Shown: positions 46,816 through 56,077 of the stretch, in pieces | How positions within the stretch are numbered: the stretch's first letter is position 1 | How the letters are laid out: each line of letters opens with the position of its first letter | From: Magnetospirillum gryphiswaldense MSR-1 v2 | GTDB taxonomy: Bacteria; Pseudomonadota; Alphaproteobacteria; Rhodospirillales; Magnetospirillaceae | DNA length: 64,000 bases | Assembly (NCBI RefSeq): GCF_000513295.1 | Contig: NC_023065.1 | Location: 2,588,501 to 2,652,500 of the forward strand | Direction: 5' to 3' | Translations under genes and position numbers: made by a program | Notes under the pieces: generated by a model | Databases searched by the model: none | Seen by the model: only the letters and a program-made list of their open reading frames with translations | Told to the model about the DNA's origin: nothing

Positions 46816-47863
46816 GAAACTGCTCCCTTAGTGCAACGATTTCGGGCAATATGCCGAGAAACATCTCTACGAGCCTTGGATCAAAGTGCTTGCCGGACTG
46901 ATCCTTTACTAGGGCAACCGCCTTTTCCAGCGGCCAGGCTTCCTTGTAGGGTCTTGACGAAGTCAGGGCGTCGAACACGTCGCAGATGGCGGCAATACGG
47001 GCCTCTATGGGGATATCCTCACCCTTGAGACCCTGAGGATAGCCGCTGCCATCCCATTTCTCGTGATGGCACAACGCCACATTGCGGGCCATCATGAGTA
47101 ATTCAGATTTGTGCTCGCCAATAATTTTGGCTCCTATCGAAACATGCGTCTCCATAATCTTTCGTTCGTCGGGGTCATGCCGACCGGGCTTGAGTAGAAT
47201 TTTGTCGGGGATACCGATCTTACCGACATCGTGCATCGGCGTTGCGTAAAGGATCAACTCCGCCCGCGCAGCCCCCATACCAGCAGCCAATGCCAGCATT
47301 TTGCACGAGTGACTCATGCGCATCACATGCATACCCGTTTCTTCGTCGCGGTACTCCCCAGCCAGACCGAGGCGTTCAATGATCTGTAGCTGGGCCACGC
47401 GCACATCTCTTGTGCGCTCGTGGACGATCTCCTCCAACTCGTCAGCACGTAGCCGCTGCCGCTTGAAGAAATGCCGTGTCTCTAGCATGTTGCGGATTCG
47501 CAGCATCACCTCCCACCGCTTGAACGGCTTGTTGACGAAGTCACGGGCCCCAGCCGTCAGCGCCTGGAACCTTGTCTCATCGTCGGTCTGGGCGGTCAGC
47601 ACCAGTACCGGGAGCCAGTCGCCCTCCTCCAAAGTGGCGGCGAGTTTCTCCAACACTTCGATGCCGCTCATATGCGGCATGCGAACATCAAGCAGGATGA
47701 TATCGAAGTCGTGGGACTGGTGGAGGCCGACCACCTCACGTGGATCACCGGTGGAAATCAGATTGGTGTAGCCTTCCCCAACCAGCATGGCTTGCAGAAC
47801 CGCCACATTGGCCGGTTCGTCATCGACGATCAGGATGCGGGAGGCTTGAAGGACATCATTCAT
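46805..47863 (-). CDS. response regulator with HD-GYP phosphodiesterase output (RpfG type)
   Basis: A 352-aa protein. The receiver domain (about 8-125) has DDEPAN and Asp59 in ILLDVRMPHMSG. A short helix leads to the HD-GYP domain (about 165-345) with the metal-binding HDVGKIGIPD and the motif HHEKWDGSGYPQGLKGEDIP, both intact, so it should degrade c-di-GMP. The ATG at 47863 starts at MNDVLQASRILIVDDEP; the longer frame upstream lies within the kinase gene. It overlaps the kinase by eight bases, so the kinase is its likely phosphodonor. Confidence 0.92.
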   Translation of the reverse strand: MNDVLQASRILIVDDEPANVAVLQAMLVGEGYTNLISTGDPREVVGLHQSHDFDIILLDVRMPHMSGIEVLEKLAATLEEGDWLPVLVLTAQTDDETRFQALTAGARDFVNKPFKRWEVMLRIRNMLETRHFFKRQRLRADELEEIVHERTRDVRVAQLQIIERLGLAGEYRDEETGMHVMRMSHSCKMLALAAGMGAARAELILYATPMHDVGKIGIPDKILLKPGRHDPDERKIMETHVSIGAKIIGEHKSELLMMARNVALCHHEKWDGSGYPQGLKGEDIPIEARIAAICDVFDALTSSRPYKEAWPLEKAVALVKDQSGKHFDPRLVEMFLGILPEIVALREQFHEG

Positions 47864-50000
47864 GAGTGACAAACTTGGCCTCCATCGCACGGGACAAGGT
47901 GCGGATAAGCTCGGATAGATTGACCGGCTTGGTGAGGTAATCGACAAAACCGCTGTTCAGCGCCCGCTCGGCGGTTGCGCTGGTGGCATCGGCGCTGAGG
48001 CCAACCACGGGGATATGGCGGATCAAGGCATCATGCTTGAGCCGGGCGACGGCCTCAAAGCCGTTTATGCCAGGGAGATTGATGTCGAGTAGAATCACAT
48101 CGGGCTGACTGCTACGTGCCAGGATCAGTCCATCTTCCGCATTGGTGGCGGTGATCAACCGCATGGGGGCGAGTTGCTCGAACAGGGCCTCCATCAGGCG
48201 CATATTGAACACATTATCCTCGATGTAGAGAACGAGACGATCCTCGAAGCAGTAATGGAGATTTGGCCCGCTATCGGCGGCGGGGGGGGGCTCTACCTTG
48301 TCGTCACACAACGGGAAGTCCAACCAGAAGCACGAGCCTTTATCAGCCACGCTGGAAAAGCCAATGCGCCCGCCCATGGCCTCAATGATGCTTTTGGTTA
48401 AGGCGAGGCCGATACCAGTGCCCTCAGTCGCGGTTGCATCGGCCCCAAGCCGATTGAAAGGCTTGAACATCTGATCCTGCATATTGTCGGGAATACCCTT
48501 GCCGGTATCGGCGATGATCAACCTGTGAAAGCCGTCCTCGATGGTTTCGCACGAGATGGTCACCGTGCCACCACGTCGGTTGTACTTGGCGGCATTGGAG
48601 AGCAGGTTGAGGATCAATTGCTTGGTACGCTGAGGATCGGCCAGGATCGTCGCATTACACTCAGCGGCCTCATTGACCGGTGTAACCTCGTATTTGGCAA
48701 AGATGGGGGTCGAAAGTGACACGCATTCATCGATCACCGACCCAAGATGGACTGCCGTCACCTCCTGCGTCATGGCCCCGGCCTCAACCTTAGCCAGATC
48801 GAGCACTTCGTTGATGAGGTCGAGCAGATGGGAGCCGCCAGCCAGGATGTGATCAACGTATCCTCGCTGCTTGTCGGTCAAGGGTGAGCCATAACCCGCG
48901 AGCAACACCTCTGCGAAACCAAGGACGGCGTTCAAGGGCGTCCGCAGCTCGTGACTCATGTTGGACAGGAAATCCGACTTAGCCCGGTTCGCGGCTTCGG
49001 CGGCAAGCTTGCTTTCTTGCAATTGGATTTCCGTCAACTTTCTGGCTGTAATATTTGCATGAGAAACGACAGCCCCGGGCTCTGGGCCTGTAATTGGGGA
49101 AATGTCCAGCCTGAACCAACGCTTTTCAGTTGGAGAGTGACATGGGTATTCCAGAGAAATTCCTAACGAAAGCCCATTTATAACGTCCAAAATTGCTTGA
49201 GGCGTCAGCTCAGTAGGGCATTCACTAGAATCCTCTCCTCCACACACCGATCCGTAAAAGTCACCAATGCAGAAGTTGTGCGGCCCATTATTAGCCACTG
49301 AGAAATTGCGCCATGCCTTGTTGACCATGGCAATGCGTCCTTGGCAATCCAGAACGGCAATATGCTGTGACATACAGTCTATGATGAGAGCGAGCCGATC
49401 CCGCGCCCTTTCCAGGTCAAAGGAATGGCTCTTTTCGGCAACCTCTGCCTTCTTCCGTTCCGTGATGTCCAAGGCTATGGTCAGGCATCGCCACCCACTT
49501 CCCCATTCATTTCCAAGCTTGACGCTTTCCAGAATTACAGGGAACGCAGGGCGCTGATCTGGGGAAAGCCATATCTCAGTCAATGATCGTCCGGTAATTT
49601 TTGTCCGCAGAAAATGGCTATCGAGTTCCTTGCGACTTTTTTTATCAACGAAGAGCATAAATGGCTTTCCGGCGACTCTAGCCTTGTCCTTATTGAGCAT
49701 TTTCATGCCGGAAATATTTGCATCAATCACAGCAAAGCCTTCGTTGATGACAAAATATCCAACAGGTGAGTAATCGAAGAGGTCGCGATTTTGCGCGCTA
49801 ATCCCTTCAATGCGTTCTTGAGCCTGTTGGAGCTCTTCGTTTTGGGATCGCAGCTCTTCCTGATGGACTTGTAGGTCGTGCAGAATCTCATCGTCGCCAC
49901 CTTTAGGCGATGACCCGCTTTGAGCAAGCAGAAGACGCAGCGCATCGATCTCCTTAATCAGCACCAAATTTTCTGTCTCGAGAACAGCTTTTGTTTTCAT
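47856..50000 (-). CDS. hybrid sensor histidine kinase (PAS-PAS-HK-receiver)
   Basis: A 714-aa soluble kinase. An N-terminal coiled coil (about 1-70) is followed by a PAS domain (about 75-195), then a second PAS of the EYPCHS type (about 210-330). The H-box FLSNMSHELRTPLNAVLGFAEV, the N-box LILNLLSNAAKYNRR and ADTGKGIPD make the kinase, and a C-terminal receiver (about 590-710) has VILLDINLPGING. No transmembrane helix is seen. The ATG at 50000 is chosen; a GTG four codons upstream is an alternative. It heads the operon with the HD-GYP regulator and the single receiver. Confidence 0.88.
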   Translation of the reverse strand: MKTKAVLETENLVLIKEIDALRLLLAQSGSSPKGGDDEILHDLQVHQEELRSQNEELQQAQERIEGISAQNRDLFDYSPVGYFVINEGFAVIDANISGMKMLNKDKARVAGKPFMLFVDKKSRKELDSHFLRTKITGRSLTEIWLSPDQRPAFPVILESVKLGNEWGSGWRCLTIALDITERKKAEVAEKSHSFDLERARDRLALIIDCMSQHIAVLDCQGRIAMVNKAWRNFSVANNGPHNFCIGDFYGSVCGGEDSSECPTELTPQAILDVINGLSLGISLEYPCHSPTEKRWFRLDISPITGPEPGAVVSHANITARKLTEIQLQESKLAAEAANRAKSDFLSNMSHELRTPLNAVLGFAEVLLAGYGSPLTDKQRGYVDHILAGGSHLLDLINEVLDLAKVEAGAMTQEVTAVHLGSVIDECVSLSTPIFAKYEVTPVNEAAECNATILADPQRTKQLILNLLSNAAKYNRRGGTVTISCETIEDGFHRLIIADTGKGIPDNMQDQMFKPFNRLGADATATEGTGIGLALTKSIIEAMGGRIGFSSVADKGSCFWLDFPLCDDKVEPPPAADSGPNLHYCFEDRLVLYIEDNVFNMRLMEALFEQLAPMRLITATNAEDGLILARSSQPDVILLDINLPGINGFEAVARLKHDALIRHIPVVGLSADATSATAERALNSGFVDYLTKPVNLSELIRTLSRAMEAKFVTHE

Positions 50001-50188
50001 ATTGCAGCTCACTACAAAACTCTTCCGATTTACAGGGCGGAAAATTTGCGATCCTTAGCAATCAGAAAATAGTCTCTGACAGTGGCAAGACAAGCCTCTT
50101 TGGACTAATTTGGCTACGGCAACCTTCCGCCCTCGCCCCCCCTTGCCATTCCATTGATCGTAAAACGAGGCTCGCGTAGGCTGCTCGG

Positions 50189-51346
50189 ATGATCAATCTC
50201 CGCCAGCGCCTTTCCTCAATAATCCGCGACATCGGTTTCGCCCGTGTCAGGCAATTGATCATTTCATCTGACCATCCTCCTTACCTGACGCGCCATCGAG
50301 CCGAGACCATTGCCTCACGTATTCGAATAGTTGCTGGCGCCTTCTCCCTTCTGACCCTGGCATGGATCGCCCTCGATAGACTTGTGTTGCCTTGGCCAAG
50401 CTGGGGCTGGCTGGCCGGGTTGAGGTTGGTCGCTTCGCTCGTGTTCATCGTACTCGCCGTCGCAGCCCATCGCGGAGTGACGCTGGCGCGGGCCTTGTCA
50501 TTGCTGGGGGTTCTTCTGGCGTTGCCGTTGGCTCTTTTTCTGGCGGCGCAGTTCTCGCTGTCGGGACTGCCGCTTGATGATGCGGCCGCAATCGATGCGC
50601 GCCTCTATGCCGCCCTGCCGATCATCATCGTCGCCGGTCTGGGGGTAATGCCCCTGACCGTTGCCGAGGGACTGTCATACGCACTGCCTGTGATCGTGGC
50701 GGCGACGCTCGGCCCGGTTCTGGCCAACGGGATCGACTGGGTTGGTCAGTTGTCCACCATGTGGGTGCTGGGCATGATCTTGGGAGTCTATCTTCTGGAG
50801 AGCATGATCCAGCTCCACTACATGATCAGCCTACTCCAGCGCGCCAGCCACGATCCGCTCACCAATGTCTTCACGCGCCACAGCGGCAACGAGATCGTCG
50901 ACACGCATTTCCGACTGTCGTGCCAGCGGGACGCTCCTTTCGCCGTGGCCTTCATCGATCTAGACAACTTCAAGAGCGTGAACGATGCCCATGGTCATGA
51001 GGCCGGGGACTGGGTGCTCAAGAACGCGGTCACCAACCTTACCCGGCTGCTGCGTAGCTCGGACGCCATCATCCGTTGGGGCGGCGAGGAGTTTGTGGTT
51101 ATCCTAGGTAGCGCCTCCGCCGAAGGCCAGCGAATCGCCATCCAGCGAATTGTAAACGAGTGGCTAGGCACCCGCCCGGACGGCGGCCCAGTTACGGCGA
51201 GCATCGGCGTCGCCGAACGCATCGCTGACAGCGCCCAAGACTGGCCTGCACTGATTGAGCTTGCCGACGCCCGCATGTATCAAGCCAAGATGAGCGGAAA
51301 GGCCCGTGGTATCATGGGTGCGGACGAGGTGATCATTCCAAACTAA
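50189..51346 (+). CDS. membrane diguanylate cyclase
   Basis: A 385-aa protein with five or six transmembrane helices between about 45 and 215, then a short helix and a GGDEF domain (about 225-375). The active site RWGGEEFVVIL is an intact GGEEF; FIDLDNFKSVND carries the metal-binding Asp. An RxxD product-inhibition site is not evident before the GGEEF. The membrane sensor is not a family I can name. Transcribed divergently from the hybrid kinase operon, 188 bp away. Confidence 0.85.
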   Translation: MINLRQRLSSIIRDIGFARVRQLIISSDHPPYLTRHRAETIASRIRIVAGAFSLLTLAWIALDRLVLPWPSWGWLAGLRLVASLVFIVLAVAAHRGVTLARALSLLGVLLALPLALFLAAQFSLSGLPLDDAAAIDARLYAALPIIIVAGLGVMPLTVAEGLSYALPVIVAATLGPVLANGIDWVGQLSTMWVLGMILGVYLLESMIQLHYMISLLQRASHDPLTNVFTRHSGNEIVDTHFRLSCQRDAPFAVAFIDLDNFKSVNDAHGHEAGDWVLKNAVTNLTRLLRSSDAIIRWGGEEFVVILGSASAEGQRIAIQRIVNEWLGTRPDGGPVTASIGVAERIADSAQDWPALIELADARMYQAKMSGKARGIMGADEVIIPN

Positions 51347-51586
51347 ATGCTACATGGCCCGCAGTCTTCGACAGAACATTGACCGTCAGCGATGGGTCAG
51401 TTCCAGCGGATTGACTCTGGTGCTGCCTGACCGCTCTACCCTTAGATAGATATCCGTCGTCCCACTTGTGCCAAATTCCGTCGATGGCGACAGTCTTCGT
51501 CGATCAGATCGACCCAGCAATTACCATTGGTCTAATTGTAGCGCCGATGCCAGACTGGACCCGATAATCTGACGGGGTTTCTGGCG

Positions 51587-52495
51587 ATGGGCGTCTTCTC
51601 AGGATGGTTCGATCCGTCGAGTTTTGCTCCTCATGGCTTCTGCTTGTCGTGGGCGCCTGGGTTGTTGGAGCTCCATGCCGTTTCAGACGCAGTCACGGGC
51701 GTTTGCTACATGGCAGTCGGCTTTTTAATATTCCAATTCGGCAGACGCCGCCCTGACATGGGGTCTGCCGCCCTATTTAATGCTCTGTTCGTGGTCTTTT
51801 TTCTGTGTGGACTGACCCACATCGTCGACATTGTCGTGCTGTGGCGTCCCGTCTACGTCGAGCAGGGGCTTCTCAAGGCGGTTACAGCGGCGGCGTCACT
51901 ACCGGCCCTGATCATTCTGATCAGGTTAGTGCCCAAGGCGATCGGCCTGCCCTCGTCGGCCCAGATGGCTGAGGTTAGCCGCGAGGCCAATTTTGATCCG
52001 CTGACAGACCTGCCCAACCGCCGCCACCTCATTCACAAACTTGAACGGATAATTGAGAAAGCCTCGGAGGAGCGGCGGCAGCTGGCAGTGTTGTTCGTCG
52101 ATTTGGACCACTTCAAACCCGTCAACGACACTCTTGGGCACCAAATCGGCGATCGGCTCCTGGTTGAGGTCGCCGTCCGCCTGAAATCTTGTGTTAGAGG
52201 TTCGGATGTTGTCGCCCGGCTTGGCGGCGACGAGTTTCTGGTGGTGCTTGAAGCAGTCTCATCCCCGGAGTCCACCGCCATGGTCGCCGACAACATCATT
52301 ACCGCTATCGGCCTGCCCTACACGATCGAGGATCAACAAATCGAAATTGGCGCCAGCATCGGCGTGGCGGTATTTCCAGGCGACGGCACCGATCCCGACA
52401 CCTTGATCCAACAGGCGGACAAGGCAATGTACGCCGCAAAGGCTAATGGACGAGGCGGGTTCAGCAACGCGACGGCTGCGGGCGCCAGCCTCTGA
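51587..52495 (+). CDS. diguanylate cyclase with ethylene-receptor-like copper-site membrane domain
   Basis: A 302-aa protein. The N-terminal 120 residues resemble the ETR1-type ethylene-binding domain: three helices, Asp34 in LHAVSDAVTGVCYM, and the CGxTH motif as Cys74-Gly-Leu-Thr-His78 in FFLCGLTHIVDIVVLWRP, the Cu(I) ligands of plant ETR1. The domain ends with LVPKAIGLPS, usual for bacterial members. A GGDEF domain (about 130-295) follows directly with an intact RLGGDEFLVVL. No GAF domain or kinase is present. The ATG at 51587 gives the normal leader before the first helix. Ligand specificity is inferred. Confidence 0.82.
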   Translation: MGVFSGWFDPSSFAPHGFCLSWAPGLLELHAVSDAVTGVCYMAVGFLIFQFGRRRPDMGSAALFNALFVVFFLCGLTHIVDIVVLWRPVYVEQGLLKAVTAAASLPALIILIRLVPKAIGLPSSAQMAEVSREANFDPLTDLPNRRHLIHKLERIIEKASEERRQLAVLFVDLDHFKPVNDTLGHQIGDRLLVEVAVRLKSCVRGSDVVARLGGDEFLVVLEAVSSPESTAMVADNIITAIGLPYTIEDQQIEIGASIGVAVFPGDGTDPDTLIQQADKAMYAAKANGRGGFSNATAAGASL

Positions 52496-52633
52496 GTATT
52501 CCTGTCCCGCCCATTGACAGAATTGGCTCAGCCTCGGCAGGTTGGCCCCGGTGCTGAGGCTGACCGCTTGCCCCCATATACCCGCCATTCGGCGAGAACG
52601 GTTTCTGCGCTCCCGTTGTGCCAAAACCAGCCA

Positions 52634-55408
52634 TTAAGACCAGCAACGTCTCGCATATTCCTCAAACTCCTCTATTGGCAATGGGCGACTAAAGAAATAG
52701 CCCTGACAGGAATGGCAGCCAGATGTTTCCAAGAAATTTCTCTGCGCTTCTGTTTCAACGCCCTCGGCTATGACGCTCAAGCCAAGGCTTTGGGCCAGAT
52801 TGACAATGGTCTTGGCGATGGTCGCATCACTTGGGTCTGTTAGCACATCGCGGACAAACGATTGGTCAATTTTTAACTGATCCAGCGGAAGCTGCTTCAG
52901 GTATGACAACGATGAATAGCCTGTACCAAAGTCATCAAGAGAAAATCCAATACCATCAGCCTTCAGGGCAAACATTTTTTTGATAATGTCTTGCACATTT
53001 TCAGCCAGCATACTTTCAGTCAATTCAAGCTTTAGTCGCTCAGGATTTGCGCCAGTTACTCTAATAACTTCTTGAATATGATCAACAAATTCAGGCTGAT
53101 GAAACTGCTGTACGCTGACATTAACGGCAACAGTAAGATCGGCCAATTCAGGGCGTGTCGCCCATTCCGCCAATTGCTTACAGGCGGCCTCTAAAACCCA
53201 ATTCCCTAATTGTAGGATCAAGCCCGTTTCTTCAGCCAAAGGAATGAAATCTGAAGGGGGCACCAATCCTCGTACGGGATGCCGCCACCGCACCAGCGCT
53301 TCAACGCCAGTCATTCGCCCATTGGAAAAAATCTGAGGTTGATAGTGCAGCAGGAATTGCTTTTTAATTAAGCCCTGACGAAGGTCGGCTTCGATCTTCG
53401 CCCTCTTGATAACGGCTTCTTCCATTTTTGGGTCAAAAAAGTGAATTGATGCCCCGCCCTCAGCTTTAGCCTTATACATGGCAAGGTCTGACTGCTTCAA
53501 AAGATCATCGGCCACCACATGCCCAAAAAACAATGTGGCACCGATACTCGGTGTACATACATAGTGCTGATTGTTGAGGGAGTATGGCTGGCTCAGGGCT
53601 TCTATAATTTTTAAACCTATGGCTTCAACCTGATTGGCAGCTTCAGATTCTGTTCTGGCCAGATCAACCAACAGCACCAAAAACTCATCTCCACCAAGCC
53701 GGGCCACTGTATCGTCTTCACGAACACTTGCTACAAGCCTAGGCGCTATGTCTCTCAGTAATTGGTCGCCGATCTCATGGCCAAGCGTTTCGTTAAGTGC
53801 CTTGAAGTTATCGAGGTCAATGAAAAGCAGGGCACAATGTTTGCCATCGCGATAACTGGCCGTCATTGCCAACTTCATCCGGTCCATCAGCAATGTGCGA
53901 TTTGGTAGGCCGGTCAAGTGGTCAAAGAACGATAATTCAGCAATCTTCCCTTCTGCTCTCCGACGCTCACTGATATCGCGCAATGCACTCGCAATCATTA
54001 CTCCTTGATCTGTATCAACCCGGCTTAAATTTATTTCTACTTCACATTCTGATCCATCCTTTCGTAAAGCCTTAATTGTGCGGCCTCCCAACATAAGCCT
54101 TCTATCTGGAGCCTCTATATAAGCAGACCGATGTTCCGAGTGGGCGCTGTTGACACTCTTGGGAACCAGAGCCTCAATCGATTGGCCGATTAAGTCCTCC
54201 GCCATATAGCCCAACACCTCTTCAACGCGGCTATTGGCCATGGTAATTGCCCCCTGCGCATCGCTAATTAGCAGTGCATCTGGACTTGCGTCAAAGATGG
54301 TTCTCAAGCGTGCTTCGCTTATTTGAATGTCAGAAAAAGCCTGCTCTCTATCAGAAATGGCTTGCCTTAGATTAGTGATATTGGTGTGCGTAATAACGAC
54401 ACCTCTTATCTTTCTGTGCCACAGAGGGGCTACCGTCATCGCGAACCAACGCTGCTCCGTATTTGAGTGGCAGGGATATTCCATACTGAATATCGGCAAG
54501 CTGCCACTCAAAACGGCCATGATGCCGTTATGCGCTTCTAAAGCACCCTCCTTTTCTGAGCCGTCCCCCGCCCGGCAGATACCCAAATAGCTGGCCCCAA
54601 TTCCAGCATTAGGCAGAGGCTGCTCGCCCTCGCAAGTATTTTCCAATGCAAATTTTCGCCAAGCTTCATTAACAGATACAATGATGCCATGACCATCAAG
54701 CACAGCAATTTCTGATTGCACAGAATTTAAAATGACTGTTTTGAACTCTTCACTACTCTGTAAGTCCGCAAAGACCAGATCTCTATCTACCTGCATTTCT
54801 TCAAGTTCAGAAGTTCTCTTAAGGAGAATTGTTTCCGTATTAATGGCTAAGTCTAACGCCTCTACAATAGATCTATTATAGGCCTGGATGGCATAAAGCA
54901 TTAAACCAACGCACATCGCAACTGCAAGGGCCACCGTAAGCCAAGTTTGGGGCGCAATTAGATAGGCTGCGACATCAAACGATGGAGCCGTGCCAAAGGC
55001 ATACATGCTTATGCCAGCGCCAAATAGTGACAAGACAACAAATGACAGCAATATCAAGCCCGTTCGCATTCCTATCATAATTGCCGCAATGCAGACTCCT
55101 GTATTAAAAAAGGTATATGCCGGAGATAGAATGCCAAATTGCAGAACACTTCCAAGTCCAACCATTATTAGTACCAATGACATTGAAAGCGCTTTTGTCA
55201 TTGCTGATAATTTATTTCTAAAATAATATAGTGCACACAAGTACGTAGACAAAATAATCTGCAGCATCATTACGGGCAAAAATCCAATTATAGTAAACCT
55301 CGAAACGCTCGCTGCAGTGGTAATTGGCGCAAAAATCGCCAATATCATTAGGATGTTGTCTGTCAAACGGCTGCGTATCGCTTCCAATTGGCTATTTACA
55401 TGGATCAT
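52634..55408 (-). CDS. membrane PAS-PAS-GGDEF-EAL protein
   Basis: A 924-aa protein. About five transmembrane helices fill 15-190; a coiled coil, a PAS of the EYPCHS type (about 225-345) and a second PAS (about 365-485) follow. The GGDEF domain has an intact RLGGDEFLVLL, and the EAL domain has GVEALVRWRHP, LKLELTESM and FSLDDFGTGYSSLSYL, so both activities could be real. The coding DNA is clearly more AT-rich than the flanks. The ATG at 55408 is preferred; ATG at 55453 or TTG at 55462 would lengthen it by 15-18 residues with no better ribosome site. Confidence 0.88.
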   Translation of the reverse strand: MIHVNSQLEAIRSRLTDNILMILAIFAPITTAASVSRFTIIGFLPVMMLQIILSTYLCALYYFRNKLSAMTKALSMSLVLIMVGLGSVLQFGILSPAYTFFNTGVCIAAIMIGMRTGLILLSFVVLSLFGAGISMYAFGTAPSFDVAAYLIAPQTWLTVALAVAMCVGLMLYAIQAYNRSIVEALDLAINTETILLKRTSELEEMQVDRDLVFADLQSSEEFKTVILNSVQSEIAVLDGHGIIVSVNEAWRKFALENTCEGEQPLPNAGIGASYLGICRAGDGSEKEGALEAHNGIMAVLSGSLPIFSMEYPCHSNTEQRWFAMTVAPLWHRKIRGVVITHTNITNLRQAISDREQAFSDIQISEARLRTIFDASPDALLISDAQGAITMANSRVEEVLGYMAEDLIGQSIEALVPKSVNSAHSEHRSAYIEAPDRRLMLGGRTIKALRKDGSECEVEINLSRVDTDQGVMIASALRDISERRRAEGKIAELSFFDHLTGLPNRTLLMDRMKLAMTASYRDGKHCALLFIDLDNFKALNETLGHEIGDQLLRDIAPRLVASVREDDTVARLGGDEFLVLLVDLARTESEAANQVEAIGLKIIEALSQPYSLNNQHYVCTPSIGATLFFGHVVADDLLKQSDLAMYKAKAEGGASIHFFDPKMEEAVIKRAKIEADLRQGLIKKQFLLHYQPQIFSNGRMTGVEALVRWRHPVRGLVPPSDFIPLAEETGLILQLGNWVLEAACKQLAEWATRPELADLTVAVNVSVQQFHQPEFVDHIQEVIRVTGANPERLKLELTESMLAENVQDIIKKMFALKADGIGFSLDDFGTGYSSLSYLKQLPLDQLKIDQSFVRDVLTDPSDATIAKTIVNLAQSLGLSVIAEGVETEAQRNFLETSGCHSCQGYFFSRPLPIEEFEEYARRCWS

Positions 55409-55465
55409 GGCATCGCCTGCTTGAGATGTGGTGCGCGATTTGTCGACACGCATGTCCAACAAAAA

Positions 55466-55474
55466 TTATCCACA
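55466..55474. promoter_or_regulatory. perfect DnaA-box sequence
   Basis: TTATCCACA is the canonical DnaA box. It lies upstream of the PAS-GGDEF-EAL gene, next to a short hairpin ATAGCC/GGCTAT at 55479-55494. A single box has limited meaning. Confidence 0.3.
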
Positions 55475-55659
55475 AATGATAGCCGACTGGCTATTTCATT
55501 GGAATGGCTCTTGTGGGGCCGCAGTGGGTCACAAAGGGCCGGTTGGGTGGGGCGCGGTGGGTGGCCGCTGTGCCCCCGGCAGCCGCCAGTCATCGGCAAC
55601 GTCTGCCATGCCGACTGTGGATCATGTCCGGCACTTCGAGACCGACGCCAGGAAGAAGC

Positions 55660-55764
55660 TCAACGTGCCACCCCGAACATCTCCCGCTGCTGGTTCCATT
55701 CCACCGGCATGTCGTCCATCAGGTCGGCCAGTTGCACGGCCCGCATCTGCCGGTCGCCGGGCAT
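55660..55764 (-). pseudogene. C-terminal remnant of a recombinase-associated protein
   Basis: Only 34 codons remain, encoding MPGDRQMRAVQLADLMDDMP and onward to a stop. They match the last 34 or so residues of the 134-aa protein at 56418-56822, including the VQLADLMDDMPVEW core. A 29-bp stretch is identical in both (55696-55724 and 56457-56485). A TAA stands just before the ATG, so the N-terminal 100 residues are gone. Confidence 0.7.
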
Positions 55765-55784
55765 GGCTTACACCCCGGCCGCCT

Positions 55785-55952
55785 TCACGCCGCGCGGGCG
55801 AGACGCTGCCTGACTTCCCTGACGAGGGTCCGCACATGATCGACGGAAAGGCGATCCCGCCGCAGAAAGGCATGCATGGTTGGATCGTCGAGGAGATCGT
55901 CCAGCGACGGCTCCCATATCCACCGATCAAGCCCGAAGTCTTGCGCCCGCAT
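55785..55952 (-). CDS. small hypothetical protein (55 aa) beside the prophage
   Basis: ATG at 55952 with GGGAGGGG at ideal distance, ending TGA at 55787-55785. The peptide starts MRAQDFGLDRWIWEPSLDDL and continues as a charged, helical protein. It resembles small conserved proteins found beside serine recombinases in Rhodospirillaceae, but I cannot name the family. It is followed on the same strand by the remnant at 55660-55764. Confidence 0.6.
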   Translation of the reverse strand: MRAQDFGLDRWIWEPSLDDLLDDPTMHAFLRRDRLSVDHVRTLVREVRQRLARAA

Positions 55953-56077
55953 TTGCCCCTCCCAAGGTCTGCTATTCTTGACGACGGCTGATGTCTACAC
56001 CGCATCCGCCCGCTCGTCCGTGAACATTTGCACACAATTACTACCCAGCCGACAAAGCCAGGATGGCCAAGCACAAT

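Noticed and set aside
51347-52633. Loose similarity between the gaps at 51.4-51.5 kb and 52.5-52.6 kb (both contain GTGCTG...CTGACCGCT and TTGTGCCAAA).
   Set aside because: Similarity is patchy and I could not extend it to a repeat or an insertion-sequence end by eye; an alignment would be needed.
55622-56074. A 150-codon minus-strand frame near the prophage border.
   Set aside because: It is out of frame with the 55-aa gene, which has a near-perfect ribosome site on the same strand and covers the same DNA.
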